From Pseudoalteromonas sp. S16_S37 (GTDB lineage: Bacteria > Pseudomonadota > Gammaproteobacteria > Enterobacterales > Alteromonadaceae), in assembly GCF_014694405.1 (NCBI RefSeq), contig NZ_JAAUWV010000024.1:1-64000 (forward strand): a stretch of DNA of 64,000 bases, in the 5' to 3' direction. A program made the translations under genes and the position numbers. The notes below the pieces were generated by a model. The model was not told the origin of the DNA and searched no databases. It saw only the letters and a program-made list of their open reading frames with translations. Of the stretch, positions 17,110 through 25,831 are shown in pieces (position 1 is the first letter of the stretch; the number at the start of each line of letters is the position of its first letter).

Positions 17110-17508
17110 TTGTCAGCTTTTTCTGTTAACGTGTTATTTAAAGCGCTGAGCTATTCTTTATCTCGATGTAACTGGCTATTAATCGCCTTAGTGGTGTTAT
17201 ATTTGGCCAGTAATAGCGGTTATTTTATGTTTTTAACGATAGCCAGTACGGCTTACTTTGCGACTATCAATGTGTTGTTTATTTGGTTGTTTTGGTTAGA
17301 TAAGCGCAGGGCACAACACGCTGCGCAAAGAGTCAGTGAAATAAGCCTGATATGTTTGTCTGGCTTGGGTGCAAACATTAGTATGTTTGCAGCGCAAAAG
17401 CAGCTACACCATAAAACACAAAAACAGGCCTTTAATGCCAAATTATGTGCGTTAACGCTATTGCAAAGTGCATTGCTGCTTTGTTTGTGCTATTGGTTAT
17501 TCATTTAA
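17110..17508 (+). CDS. DUF1294 family membrane protein
   Basis: This 132-residue protein has four hydrophobic segments and the DUF1294 signature: WLDKRRAQHAAQRVSE followed by LGANISMFAAQKQLHHKTQKQAF. In other bacteria DUF1294 is often fused to a cold-shock domain; here it stands alone. Function is unknown. The start used is TTG at 17110 with no good ribosome site; a GTG at 17131 is an alternative. Its 3' end overlaps the convergent symporter gene by 12 bp. Confidence 0.75.
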   Translation: MSAFSVNVLFKALSYSLSRCNWLLIALVVLYLASNSGYFMFLTIASTAYFATINVLFIWLFWLDKRRAQHAAQRVSEISLICLSGLGANISMFAAQKQLHHKTQKQAFNAKLCALTLLQSALLLCLCYWLFI

Positions 17509-19662
17509 TAATTCTGGCGCATATTCATCAATAAGAGACCACCGTTTGGTCGTTTTTTGACTGCCTTGGCCTAAGATCCAATAACGATAGTTCGCGTTAA
17601 CTTGGCCGCTGGCTTGTTGGATATCTAACCAAGCATTTAAGTAGTTCAGTAGGTCGTAGTTACGTTTGGCAACCGCAAACCCCGTTGGATATTTACTTAC
17701 CCCACCTTGAGGCACAATCACCCCAAACTCTGGGTAAAACATGCTCCAAGCAAAGCCCGCTTCGGCGCTTATTACCAACGCATCGTACTTTTCAGGTTGA
17801 TTAAAATAGGCTTTAAGGTTCGCCAGTTGTTTAAACTTTATGTTGGGCATATCTTTGCTGACCTTGGTAAGTAGTGGCCCATACTCAACATGAGCAAACG
17901 TTAGGTTTTGCTTTTCAATTTGGCTAAGGGTGGCAAATTTATCTAATTGATGATCTTTGGCCAGTAATGCTAATTGCAGTTGTAGCACTTGGTCGCTAAA
18001 GCGCACTTTGGTTAAATCAGCCACGTTTATCTCAAGCCCTGACATAGCAATATCAAAATAGCCTTTGTTGAGATATTCACTAAGCTGATGCTTTTTAAAC
18101 GGGATAAATTCAACCTTTACATTAAGGTCTGAGGCTAAGCGATGAGCAAGGCTGATATCAAACCCAACTAATTCATTCTTTTGGTTAAAATAACTAAATG
18201 GCACATTGTCTATCAGGTAGCCTATACGTAATAGGTTACGCTTTTTAATAACGTCAATGTTGGTCAAAGACAACTCGCCACTTTGATAGGCTTTAGGCAC
18301 ATAACTTAAAACATGGCTTGGGACTTTATCGGCGACCACCATATTGGCGATAACTTCATCTGCAGCTTGGGTCTTTTTGGCTAAATAACTATTAAGTGTG
18401 TAGCTAGCCAGCATAAATGCAGGTAACAAAGCACTAAATAAGGTTAAATAGTATATTGAGCGTAACCGTTTTAGATGCAGCTGTTTACGACAGTAAAATA
18501 TACTTAGCAATACAAAAGCAAAGATATACACCACCGTAGTTGGTGAGACCACTTTTGCGGTTAACACCGACATGGATAAGTACAACTGATAGCTGTCTGC
18601 GGGGATCTTTAGGCTATCTAGCATAAATGGAATAGCCAAGTGTACATTGGCGAAATAACTTAACATGGCAGAGAGTGTCACATTGGGAATGTCAGCAAGC
18701 CCCACAGGGTTACCTGTGAGCCACCCTGCAAACATCACGAAAATAAGCGTTGTTAACTTACCCAAGCTTGGGAACGTATAGGCAATGGGCACTAGCACTT
18801 CAGCAATATGGTCGGCCTGCTCATCGGCCTTTTTGATATGTCGTAAATGCTCTTTTATGCCCTCGGTGATGACCGGTAACACGATAAACACATTGCCAGT
18901 ACTAAATGCGGTTATCCACGCGTTGCGCATTACCATGATCAAAGCGCGATACTTTATGGGAGTGAGCGCGGCCACCAACATCGGCAATAACACCAGCATC
19001 AAGTAAAGGCCAAGACATAACACCAATACCCAATACACTTGCAGATTATTTAGCTCCTCAACGCTTAGCGTGCCAGCGGTGCTTGCGGTCATGGCGAATA
19101 TACCAATGGGGAAGATACTAATGACTTTTTTAGAGATAACCGTTAGGCCTTGCCCAATTACGTCAAGAAACTCTAACACCGCGTTTTTACGCTTGTTGGC
19201 GATCAGTGCCATCCCTAAAGCGATACAAAATATCACGATAGCGGGCACATTACCTTCGGCTAACGATGCGAATGGATTGGCGGGAATATACTGCTGCGCA
19301 AAATCAATCTCACTGTTAGCGGTAACCAAAGTTGGTGAGAAAAACGTGCCCGCATCATGATGTTGTAAAGTAAAGGTAAAGCACCAAATAGCAAATAAAC
19401 CCACGCCCCACAAGCACACCATCACCGTTGCCGCTTTGAGTAAAATGCTACGTACTTGCTCTGGATTAAACTTACCTAACCCCACAATGAGGCTGACAAC
19501 GATATAAGGGAAAATGGTGATCTGCATCAGTTTGACAAAACCAGCCCCGATAGGCTGTAAAAATGCCACGCGTTCACCAAAAATAAGGCCCGTGGCAATG
19601 CCTAAAATTAAGGCCCATAACATCCAATTGCGATTTTTTATAAACTCTAACAGCGCTTTCAT
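17497..19662 (-). CDS. Dicarboxylate/amino acid:cation symporter fused to a solute-binding domain
   Basis: Residues about 1-415 form a GltP/DctA-type (DAACS) carrier with the expected hydrophobic segments, an FSTGN motif near 255 and the SPTTVVY helix near 375. After one more membrane segment (about 398-420), residues about 470-715 form a type 3 extracellular binding domain (LLRIGYLIDNVPFSYFNQKN, DIAMSGLEI), like those of ABC amino-acid systems. DAACS carriers move glutamate, aspartate or dicarboxylates with Na+ or H+. Having a binding domain on the same chain suggests capture or gating by a periplasmic receptor. At 721 residues it is far longer than a plain carrier of about 420-430. It is transcribed alone, with no clear ribosome site. 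Confidence 0.88.
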   Translation of the reverse strand: MKALLEFIKNRNWMLWALILGIATGLIFGERVAFLQPIGAGFVKLMQITIFPYIVVSLIVGLGKFNPEQVRSILLKAATVMVCLWGVGLFAIWCFTFTLQHHDAGTFFSPTLVTANSEIDFAQQYIPANPFASLAEGNVPAIVIFCIALGMALIANKRKNAVLEFLDVIGQGLTVISKKVISIFPIGIFAMTASTAGTLSVEELNNLQVYWVLVLCLGLYLMLVLLPMLVAALTPIKYRALIMVMRNAWITAFSTGNVFIVLPVITEGIKEHLRHIKKADEQADHIAEVLVPIAYTFPSLGKLTTLIFVMFAGWLTGNPVGLADIPNVTLSAMLSYFANVHLAIPFMLDSLKIPADSYQLYLSMSVLTAKVVSPTTVVYIFAFVLLSIFYCRKQLHLKRLRSIYYLTLFSALLPAFMLASYTLNSYLAKKTQAADEVIANMVVADKVPSHVLSYVPKAYQSGELSLTNIDVIKKRNLLRIGYLIDNVPFSYFNQKNELVGFDISLAHRLASDLNVKVEFIPFKKHQLSEYLNKGYFDIAMSGLEINVADLTKVRFSDQVLQLQLALLAKDHQLDKFATLSQIEKQNLTFAHVEYGPLLTKVSKDMPNIKFKQLANLKAYFNQPEKYDALVISAEAGFAWSMFYPEFGVIVPQGGVSKYPTGFAVAKRNYDLLNYLNAWLDIQQASGQVNANYRYWILGQGSQKTTKRWSLIDEYAPELLNE

Positions 19663-19821
19663 AATTGATAATAACGTAACTTATTGTGCTTATAAGCATA
19701 ATAGAAAATGAAAAGAGCGGGGATTTTACGCTTCAAAGCTGACTAGAAGGTGAATTAATGACAAAACTACAGGCAATACTCAGAAACACAGAGGGTTTAC
19801 GTTGCTTCTGAACTTTTGAAT

Positions 19822-20286
19822 TTACCAGTCTTTGCCAAACAACAGTGCGCCGCTGCCTGTTTCACCTAATACATCATCGGGGTTGTAAATTGGGCAGTTG
19901 CTCATAGACAAACAACCGCAGCCGATACAACCTTCAACTTGGTTCCTGACTTTTTGCATATAGGCGATTTTTTCATCTAGCTGCTGTTGCCAGGCTTTTG
20001 CAAGCTTGGCCCAGTCTTCTTTGGTTGGCGTGCGGCTGTCGGGGAGCGTGCTCAGTGTTTGCTTTATTTCTTCAAGAGTCACCCCCATTTTTTGCGCCGC
20101 TTTGATAACTGCGATGCGCCGCAATACGTCAGGTTTGTAGCGGCGCTGATTGCCGCTGTTTCGCCAACTGCGGATCAGCCCCTTTTGTTCATAAAAGTGC
20201 AGTGCCGAGACTCTTACGTCACTGCGTTTGGCAACATAACCGGGTGTCAGGTTGGCATCTTGTAATCGCTTAGCGTTACTTGTTGG
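19822..20286 (-). CDS. soxR: SoxR redox-sensing MerR-family regulator
   Basis: This 154-residue protein has an N-terminal MerR helix-turn-helix (SALHFYEQKGLI, RRYKPDVLRRIAVI), a coiled-coil dimer helix, and the SoxR [2Fe-2S] cysteine cluster near residue 120 (CIGCGCLSMSNC). SoxR is activated when its cluster is oxidised by redox-cycling compounds. The start at 20286 overlaps the end of mgtC by 11 bp; a longer frame to 20334 would lie inside mgtC and is rejected. No soxS is adjacent, so it likely controls a few target genes directly. Confidence 0.93.
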   Translation of the reverse strand, partial: PTSNAKRLQDANLTPGYVAKRSDVRVSALHFYEQKGLIRSWRNSGNQRRYKPDVLRRIAVIKAAQKMGVTLEEIKQTLSTLPDSRTPTKEDWAKLAKAWQQQLDEKIAYMQKVRNQVEGCIGCGCLSMSNCPIYNPDDVLGETGSGALLFGKDW

Positions 20287-20779
20287 CATCTTTTTTTGTC
20301 CGTGTTTTCCAGCCTGTATATTTGCCATGCACACCGCGGGTCAGATTGGTAAAGCTAGATTCAAGTATATCTACACCATACAAAATACCCACAACAATAA
20401 CTGCCAGCTTTATAGCGACCAAGGGCCCTACAACAGCAATAGATACGCCTATGGCAGCGAGCATCCAAATGGTTGAGGCTGAGGTCACACCCACGACCAC
20501 ACCTTCTTTGGATAGCATGACACCAGCGCCTAAAAAGCCAATTCCCGTGACAACTTGGCCAATAATTCTCGATGGATCAGCTACTTCGTTATTTACTTGA
20601 ATCGACAGCATGATAAATGCGTAAGTACCTAGCACGATGAGTGATGAAGTGCGTATTCCTACGGGCTTACCGCGTAGTTGGCGCTCAAGTCCAACGATGG
20701 TGCCAGCTAAAATTGCGGCGCCGATATCGGGCCAGCGAAGAGGGGCAATACTAAATAAGGTTGCTAAGTCCATGAACAT
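20276..20779 (-). CDS. MgtC/SapB family inner-membrane protein
   Basis: This 167-residue membrane protein has the MgtC/SapB core: AAILAGTIVGLERQLRGKPVGIRTSSLI at about 20-48, GQVVTGIGFLGAGVM near 90, and a TSASTIWMLAAIGV helix. Homologues affect Mg2+ limitation and membrane potential, but those environmental forms are poorly defined. The C-terminal MgtC domain of the virulence protein is missing, as in short SapB-type proteins. The start is ATG at 20779 (or 20773). It overlaps soxR by 11 bp, so the two are co-translated, a link that may be incidental. Confidence 0.88.
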   Translation of the reverse strand: MFMDLATLFSIAPLRWPDIGAAILAGTIVGLERQLRGKPVGIRTSSLIVLGTYAFIMLSIQVNNEVADPSRIIGQVVTGIGFLGAGVMLSKEGVVVGVTSASTIWMLAAIGVSIAVVGPLVAIKLAVIVVGILYGVDILESSFTNLTRGVHGKYTGWKTRTKKDANK

Positions 20780-20844
20780 CAAGTTGTAACAAGTTAAACC
20801 ATGAGTTTAATCGAATTTTTGTAGCTATGACAGATGCGAATATG

Positions 20845-20872
20845 AAAAAAGCCCAGTTAGATAAACTGGGCT
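20845..20872 (-). terminator. Intrinsic terminator after the TonB receptor gene
   Basis: On the minus strand AAGCCCAGTT and AACTGGGCTT form a strong stem with a short loop, followed by a T run. It lies 24 bp beyond the receptor stop codon. Confidence 0.9.
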
Positions 20873-20895
20873 TGTGATCATAGGGAGTGTGTTAA

Positions 20896-23145
20896 TTAAA
20901 AGCTGTAGCTTACGCTGAATTTTATGCTGCGAGGCATGATGTAGCGCCCGTTAGGTGAGTTAACGTTTCGTGGATCACCTTCGGTGATCCCTTGCTCATC
21001 GGTCAAGTTATCCGCTGCAAGTTGTAGTTTTACGCCTTCTGCTGGTTCAACAATTAAACCTAAGTCTAATTTTTCATAGCCTTCAAGTACTACGGTGTTT
21101 TCATTATTACCGTAACGGTCGTCAACCGCTGAGAATGTGCCGTAAACAGTTGCAAACATGCCCGCTAGCTCAAAGTCGTAGCTTGGAGTGATACGCAGCT
21201 GCCAGTTTGGTTGGCGTTGGCTGTCATGGCCTTCATTGGTTGGGCTGTCGGTTATCTCCGCATCTTGTATGGTTGCGTTAAGGTTTACCGAGAGGCCTGA
21301 CTCATGGTTATAGTTGTAATCAAGCTCTAATCCTAATGCTTCGTTGGTTAAAATCTCTGCAGGTGCACCAGGTCGGCGTACAAAGGTATCGCCCTTTACT
21401 TCATTTTTAAATACCGTCGCAAAGAAGTCGGTGTTATCTCCCATAAACTTATAGCCAAGCTCTGCTTGCGTTACTTCTTTTAATAGTCGGTTGCCAGCTT
21501 GGTACGTGCCGTAGTTGTCTCTAAAGTCATCAAAGTAAGGCATTTTGTAGCCTTTATTGACGCGTGCGAATACGCCCATATCATCGGCTAACTTATAATC
21601 GGCACCGATAGTCCACGAGGTTTTACGCTCACTGTAGTCAACCACCTTATCTATGGTGCTATTAAGGTCTTCATCTACTGAATAATCTACTTGGTGACGC
21701 TCAGAGCGCAGCCCTAAATCTAGGGTTAATGTATCGGTTGCTTTATAGCTTTGAGTTGTATAAAAAGCCAAAGTTTTAGCATCACCTGTACTGTTTATAT
21801 CGTAATTCCATGCACAGCCTTCAACCGATGAATTACACTCAATGCCATCAAGCATTTCACCACCAGGTGCTAGCACGTAATAGGCTGCGTTACCTAGGCT
21901 CCACCAATCTTTTGCTGACGTTGACGCACTGTAAATACCAAATGCACTATCAAGTTTGCCAAAGGTTTTGCTAAATGCCAGATCGTTGGTAAACGACTCG
22001 ATGTCTTTTAATACCACCCAGCGGCCCATGCTCTGTACTTCGGTGTCTGCTGAATAGGTTTTGCCTGTGACATAACCTGTGGCATCAACGCCATTGTCTG
22101 CTACTTCACTTAGAGTCGTTGCAGTTCCTGCGGGTACTAGACCATAGGTATTGGCATCGCCTTGAGTAAGACTAAAGCGGTCAATAAAGTGCCAGCCATT
22201 TTTTAACTCTAACTTGATGCTGCCGCCAGATACATGGCCTTTCCAGCCGCGGCCTTCGCCAAGGTCAATTTCCATCGCTTGCGCGCTGGTGCCTGCATAA
22301 ATAGTTGCTTGACGATTAAGAGTACCTAATTGCGTATATTCGGCGTCTACTCCGTCAACATTCAATGGGGTAGGTAAATACCATGCCCCCGTATCGTCGG
22401 TTTGACGGGTATAAAGATTGATTTCACCGTTGTCTAATTCTTTGGTGATATTAATAGTGACTTGCTGACCACGTTCAGATGTGAAGCCTGCATCACGAAT
22501 ACCCGATGAGCGCTTGATATAGCCACCGACCATGTAATACAAATCGTCACTTAGCTCGCCACTGAGTACCGCATCTAAACGCTGAAGACCATAGTCGCTG
22601 GTGGTGTACTTGAAGGTACCTTCGGTGCCTTCATGGCCGCGCTTAAGTTGAAAGTTGGTCGTTAAACCTGGTTGACCATTTGAAACCACAGGGTTTGGAC
22701 CACCGCGCAGAGCTTCCATCATGCTGATGGTTTCGTCTAAGCGAAATATCGAAGAGTTTTCTAAAAAGGACAGTGTTGGTGCCGGATAAACCGGTGAACC
22801 TTGCAGACTTACGGTGAGAAATGGGGCATCACCACCACCTGGAAAGCCACGAACAAATACATTAGCGCCAGACTCACCACCTGAGCTTTCCACCCAAATA
22901 CCAGGGACTGCTTTTAGTAAGTCGGCGGTGCTTTTAGGTGCCAGTTTATCGATTTTAACGGCATCGATATTGGTTACAGCAAAACCAGCGTCGATTTTTC
23001 GAATTCCGCGACCACCGGCGGTACCTGATACAACGATAGTTTCGACTTTTTGTTCTTTGCTTTGGGTGTCTTGTGCTATCGATTGGTTACTCAAAACTGC
23101 AGCAATGGCTGAAGCGAGCAGTGAGTATTGCTTGAGTTTGCGCAT
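20896..23145 (-). CDS. TonB-dependent outer-membrane receptor, probably for trehalose
   Basis: This 749-residue protein has a signal peptide (about 1-24), a TonB-box-like ETIVVSGT, a plug domain (about 45-160, GIWVESSGGESGANVFVRGFPGG) and a 22-strand-type barrel ending in the aromatic IKFSVSYSF. It should import a substrate across the outer membrane using TonB energy. Divergence from a LacI gene, with an operator between them and a trehalase beyond, points to trehalose or a related glucoside; a siderophore role is less likely here. AGGGGC precedes the start. Confidence 0.9.
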   Translation of the reverse strand: MRKLKQYSLLASAIAAVLSNQSIAQDTQSKEQKVETIVVSGTAGGRGIRKIDAGFAVTNIDAVKIDKLAPKSTADLLKAVPGIWVESSGGESGANVFVRGFPGGGDAPFLTVSLQGSPVYPAPTLSFLENSSIFRLDETISMMEALRGGPNPVVSNGQPGLTTNFQLKRGHEGTEGTFKYTTSDYGLQRLDAVLSGELSDDLYYMVGGYIKRSSGIRDAGFTSERGQQVTINITKELDNGEINLYTRQTDDTGAWYLPTPLNVDGVDAEYTQLGTLNRQATIYAGTSAQAMEIDLGEGRGWKGHVSGGSIKLELKNGWHFIDRFSLTQGDANTYGLVPAGTATTLSEVADNGVDATGYVTGKTYSADTEVQSMGRWVVLKDIESFTNDLAFSKTFGKLDSAFGIYSASTSAKDWWSLGNAAYYVLAPGGEMLDGIECNSSVEGCAWNYDINSTGDAKTLAFYTTQSYKATDTLTLDLGLRSERHQVDYSVDEDLNSTIDKVVDYSERKTSWTIGADYKLADDMGVFARVNKGYKMPYFDDFRDNYGTYQAGNRLLKEVTQAELGYKFMGDNTDFFATVFKNEVKGDTFVRRPGAPAEILTNEALGLELDYNYNHESGLSVNLNATIQDAEITDSPTNEGHDSQRQPNWQLRITPSYDFELAGMFATVYGTFSAVDDRYGNNENTVVLEGYEKLDLGLIVEPAEGVKLQLAADNLTDEQGITEGDPRNVNSPNGRYIMPRSIKFSVSYSF

Positions 23146-23444
23146 GGGAAAGCCCCTTTTGTTGTCATATGGTTCATATCATTGTGTGCGCCACTCCTCA
23201 AAACTTAGCCGTAATAACCAAGTTTGTAACCCAACAGAGAGGAGTTTGCAGATGGCGCTGAAATTAAAATAGAGGTTATTGCAAACGTTTGCAATAATTT
23301 TGATGTAACTTTTTTTACATGTTTTGCTTTATTGCTTTTCGTTTTAATGGCAATTAAATAACATGTTCAGTTCGGTAATATGCTATTTTCCAGAGATTTA
23401 GTATGCTTTTTAAGTTTTATAAGTAAGGTGATAAAGGGGTTTTT
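23146..23444. other. Divergent control region of the trehalose locus
   Basis: These 299 bp separate the TonB receptor and lacI-type genes. The perfect operator palindrome is at 23276-23297, in an A+T-rich setting suited to two promoters. A six-codon ATG-TAG frame at 23252 was judged meaningless. Confidence 0.7.
23276..23297. promoter_or_regulatory. LacI-type operator 1, 22-bp perfect palindrome
   Basis: The centre TTGCAAACGTTTGCAA is extended by TTA/TAA-type bases to a perfect 22-bp dyad, with the central CG step typical of LacI-family sites. It lies 131 bp upstream of the TonB receptor start. A matching site occurs at 24486-24511 before the permease, which links both transcripts to one regulator. 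Confidence 0.88.
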
Positions 23445-24452
23445 GTGGCGCAAAAAAAATTAAAACTGGCTGATTTAGCCAAACTTGCTGGCGTTTCAAC
23501 CTCAACCGCATCCAGAGCGCTTAACAATAATCCTGTGATTAAGCACGCTACCAGAGAGCATGTGCAACAGCTTGCTAAGCAGCATAATTTTAGCCTCAAT
23601 ACCGCGGCAAGTCGCTTAAGGCTGCAAAAAACCAAAGTGATAGCGGTGGTGATAAATCTAGACGCCAACACCGAGCAATCGATAGACGACCCATTTTTGT
23701 TAAAGGTAGTCAGTGATATAAATCAAGCGGTTAATCGCCAGAGTTATGAGCTATTGCTATCAAACTCTTATATGGCAGGTGACGATTGGCATGGTTATTT
23801 TATCGATGGTCGACGTGCCGATGGCTTGATAGTGGTAGGTCAGGGCAAGCACCAAGGTCGTATCGAATTAGCTGCTAAGCTTGGCGCACCGCTGGTGGTG
23901 TGGGGCGACCCTAAAACCCCCAGCAATTATCCAATAGTGGGTAGCGATAACTACCTCGGCGGTTTACAAGCGACAGAACACTTGATTGCTAAAGGGGCTA
24001 CTAAGTTATTATTTTTAGGCGACCCAGGTCATGCCGAAATTAGTGAACGTTTCCGTGGGTTTAATGCTGCGATTGCGCAATCACGGGCGCTGGCACAGCC
24101 ACAGACCATTAAAATCGATATCACCAGTCATGCGGCATATGATGCAATCAATCATCTTTTGCGTGAACAAGGTCTTAACTTTGACGGTATCTTTGCATGT
24201 AGTGATATGGTTGCGTTGGGGGCGCTCAAAGCTCTAAAAGAGCGCTATATCAGCGTGCCTAATGATGTTCGTTTGGTTGGGTTTGATGATATCGCCATGG
24301 CAGATGTAAGCCATCCCTCTTTAACCACCATCAAACAAAATACACAATTAGCAGCTAAAATACTGGTCGATAAATTGTTAGCACAGCTAAACAATGAAGT
24401 AGTTGATTCGCAAGAAATAGCGATTGAACTATGTTGCCGCCAGTCTAGTTGA
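23445..24452 (+). CDS. LacI-family regulator of the trehalose locus (TreR-like)
   Basis: This 335-residue protein begins with a LacI helix-turn-helix (LADLAKLAGVSTSTASRALN), a hinge helix with AASRLRLQKT, then a periplasmic-binding-protein-like sugar domain (about 65-335; GLIVVGQGKHQGR, VRLVGFDDIAMADVSHPSLTTI). The GTG start has AAAGGGG at good spacing. It likely represses the TonB receptor, the permease/trehalase pair and perhaps itself through the two TTGCAAACG-type operators on either side of it. The effector is probably trehalose or a breakdown product; this comes from context only. Confidence 0.92.
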   Translation: MAQKKLKLADLAKLAGVSTSTASRALNNNPVIKHATREHVQQLAKQHNFSLNTAASRLRLQKTKVIAVVINLDANTEQSIDDPFLLKVVSDINQAVNRQSYELLLSNSYMAGDDWHGYFIDGRRADGLIVVGQGKHQGRIELAAKLGAPLVVWGDPKTPSNYPIVGSDNYLGGLQATEHLIAKGATKLLFLGDPGHAEISERFRGFNAAIAQSRALAQPQTIKIDITSHAAYDAINHLLREQGLNFDGIFACSDMVALGALKALKERYISVPNDVRLVGFDDIAMADVSHPSLTTIKQNTQLAAKILVDKLLAQLNNEVVDSQEIAIELCCRQSS

Positions 24453-24485
24453 TAGCTTAGTTTGGGTTGCTATCTGGCGAGTAAA

Positions 24486-24511
24486 TTATTTTGCAAACGA
24501 TTGCAAAATAA
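24486..24511. promoter_or_regulatory. LacI-type operator 2, before the permease gene
   Basis: Two 11-bp arms, TTATTTTGCAA and TTGCAAAATAA, surround ACGA, giving the same TTGCAAACG core as operator 1. It lies 49 bp upstream of the permease start, where a repressor would block the permease-trehalase transcript. Confidence 0.88.
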
Positions 24512-24559
24512 TTTTGCGAGGCTAGACTTAAATTCATTCAAAGTTAACGAGTTCAGCTT

Positions 24560-25822
24560 ATGACGGGTGCACCAACTACACTAACCAATGCATCGCGAGC
24601 GCGTATTATATTTGCCATGATGGCATGTTATTTCTTATTTGCGGTTTTGCTAAACAGCGTTGGGACCGTTATTTTACAGTCAATCAACACTTTTAATGTG
24701 AGCAAAACGCAAGCGGCGGGGTTAGAGGGGTTTAAGGACTTGTCTATCGCCTTGATGTCGTTTTTAGTTGCTTCCATGATCCCCCGTTTTGGTTACAAAT
24801 TAGCGTTGCTAGGCGCTTTGGCTGCGGTGATGCTGATTTGCTTAATCACCCCGCAGTTAGGGCAGTTTTATGCTTTCAAGCTGCTTTTTGCTGTGGTGGG
24901 TTGTGCGTTTGCAGTGGTAAAAATCAGTGTTTATACATTAGTGGGTCAACTCAGTGATTCGCCCTCGTCGCACTCTGCGCTACTGAACACCATAGAAGGG
25001 ATGTTTATGGTGGGTGTATTGAGTGGCTATTGGATATTTAGTTTTTTTATTACCGATGAACCTTCAGCGCTTAACTGGCTAAATGTGTATTACGTTTTGT
25101 CTTTGTTAAGCTTGGTCTGTTTATTGAGCATTTTACTAGCGCCGATTAAAAAACAAGCTTTACCAGCTGGAAGCAGCATTGTGAGCGAATTTACCGCAAT
25201 GCTTAAGCTCAGTTATCAGCCATTGGTGCTGGTGTTTATTATTTCTGCGTTTTTATATGTTTTAATCGAGCAGGGCGTAGGTACTTGGTTACCCACGTTT
25301 AATAACAAGATTTTGCATCTGCCTGTGGATGTAAGTGTGCAGCTCACCAGTATTTTTGCGGCAAGCTTAGCAATAGGGCGATTGCTCGCGGGGCAAATAC
25401 TAAAAGTGTGTCATTGGTATACGCTTTTGAATGTCTGTTTATTGGCGATGGGGGCACTTATTCTCCTTACCTTGCCGTTAACACAAAACGTCTCTGCTCA
25501 GGGGGTTACCTCGGTTTTTAAAGCGCCACTTGCCGCTTATTTGATGCCGATGATTGGCTTGTTTATGGCCCCTGTCTATCCAGTTCTAAATTCGGTTATT
25601 CTCAGTAGTCTTGCCAAACATCAGCAAGCGTCGATGACGGGGATGATCGTTATCTTTTCTGCATTGGGCGGTACAACTGGCTCAATTCTCACTGGTTATA
25701 TTTTTGAGCATTTTAGTGGTCAACATGCATTTTATTGTGCCTTGGTTCCTTTGTGTTTACTGATTGTTTCTGTTTATTTGTTCAAACAGCGCAGCACTCC
25801 TGCGCAAGCTGTCACTGCTTAA
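24560..25822 (+). CDS. MFS sugar permease (FucP-like fold), probable trehalose transporter
   Basis: This 420-residue protein has twelve predicted membrane segments and resembles FHS/FucP-type permeases: an FNVSKTQAAGLEGFKDLSIALMSF region near the N-terminus and a VIFSALGGTTGSILTGYIFEHF helix near the C-terminus. It should import sugar by H+ or Na+ symport across the inner membrane. It is followed after 9 bp by trehalase and preceded by a LacI operator, so trehalose is the likely substrate. It probably forms a two-gene operon with the trehalase. Confidence 0.87.
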   Translation: MTGAPTTLTNASRARIIFAMMACYFLFAVLLNSVGTVILQSINTFNVSKTQAAGLEGFKDLSIALMSFLVASMIPRFGYKLALLGALAAVMLICLITPQLGQFYAFKLLFAVVGCAFAVVKISVYTLVGQLSDSPSSHSALLNTIEGMFMVGVLSGYWIFSFFITDEPSALNWLNVYYVLSLLSLVCLLSILLAPIKKQALPAGSSIVSEFTAMLKLSYQPLVLVFIISAFLYVLIEQGVGTWLPTFNNKILHLPVDVSVQLTSIFAASLAIGRLLAGQILKVCHWYTLLNVCLLAMGALILLTLPLTQNVSAQGVTSVFKAPLAAYLMPMIGLFMAPVYPVLNSVILSSLAKHQQASMTGMIVIFSALGGTTGSILTGYIFEHFSGQHAFYCALVPLCLLIVSVYLFKQRSTPAQAVTA

Positions 25823-25831
25823 GAGGTCTAA

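Noticed and set aside
20280..20600. A 106-codon plus-strand frame overlapping mgtC and soxR
   Set aside because: It is antisense to two recognised genes, with low-complexity composition.
23252..23272. Six-codon ATG-TAG frame after GAGGAG in the trehalose control region
   Set aside because: It is too short, has no attenuator structure and overlaps the approach to the LacI operator.
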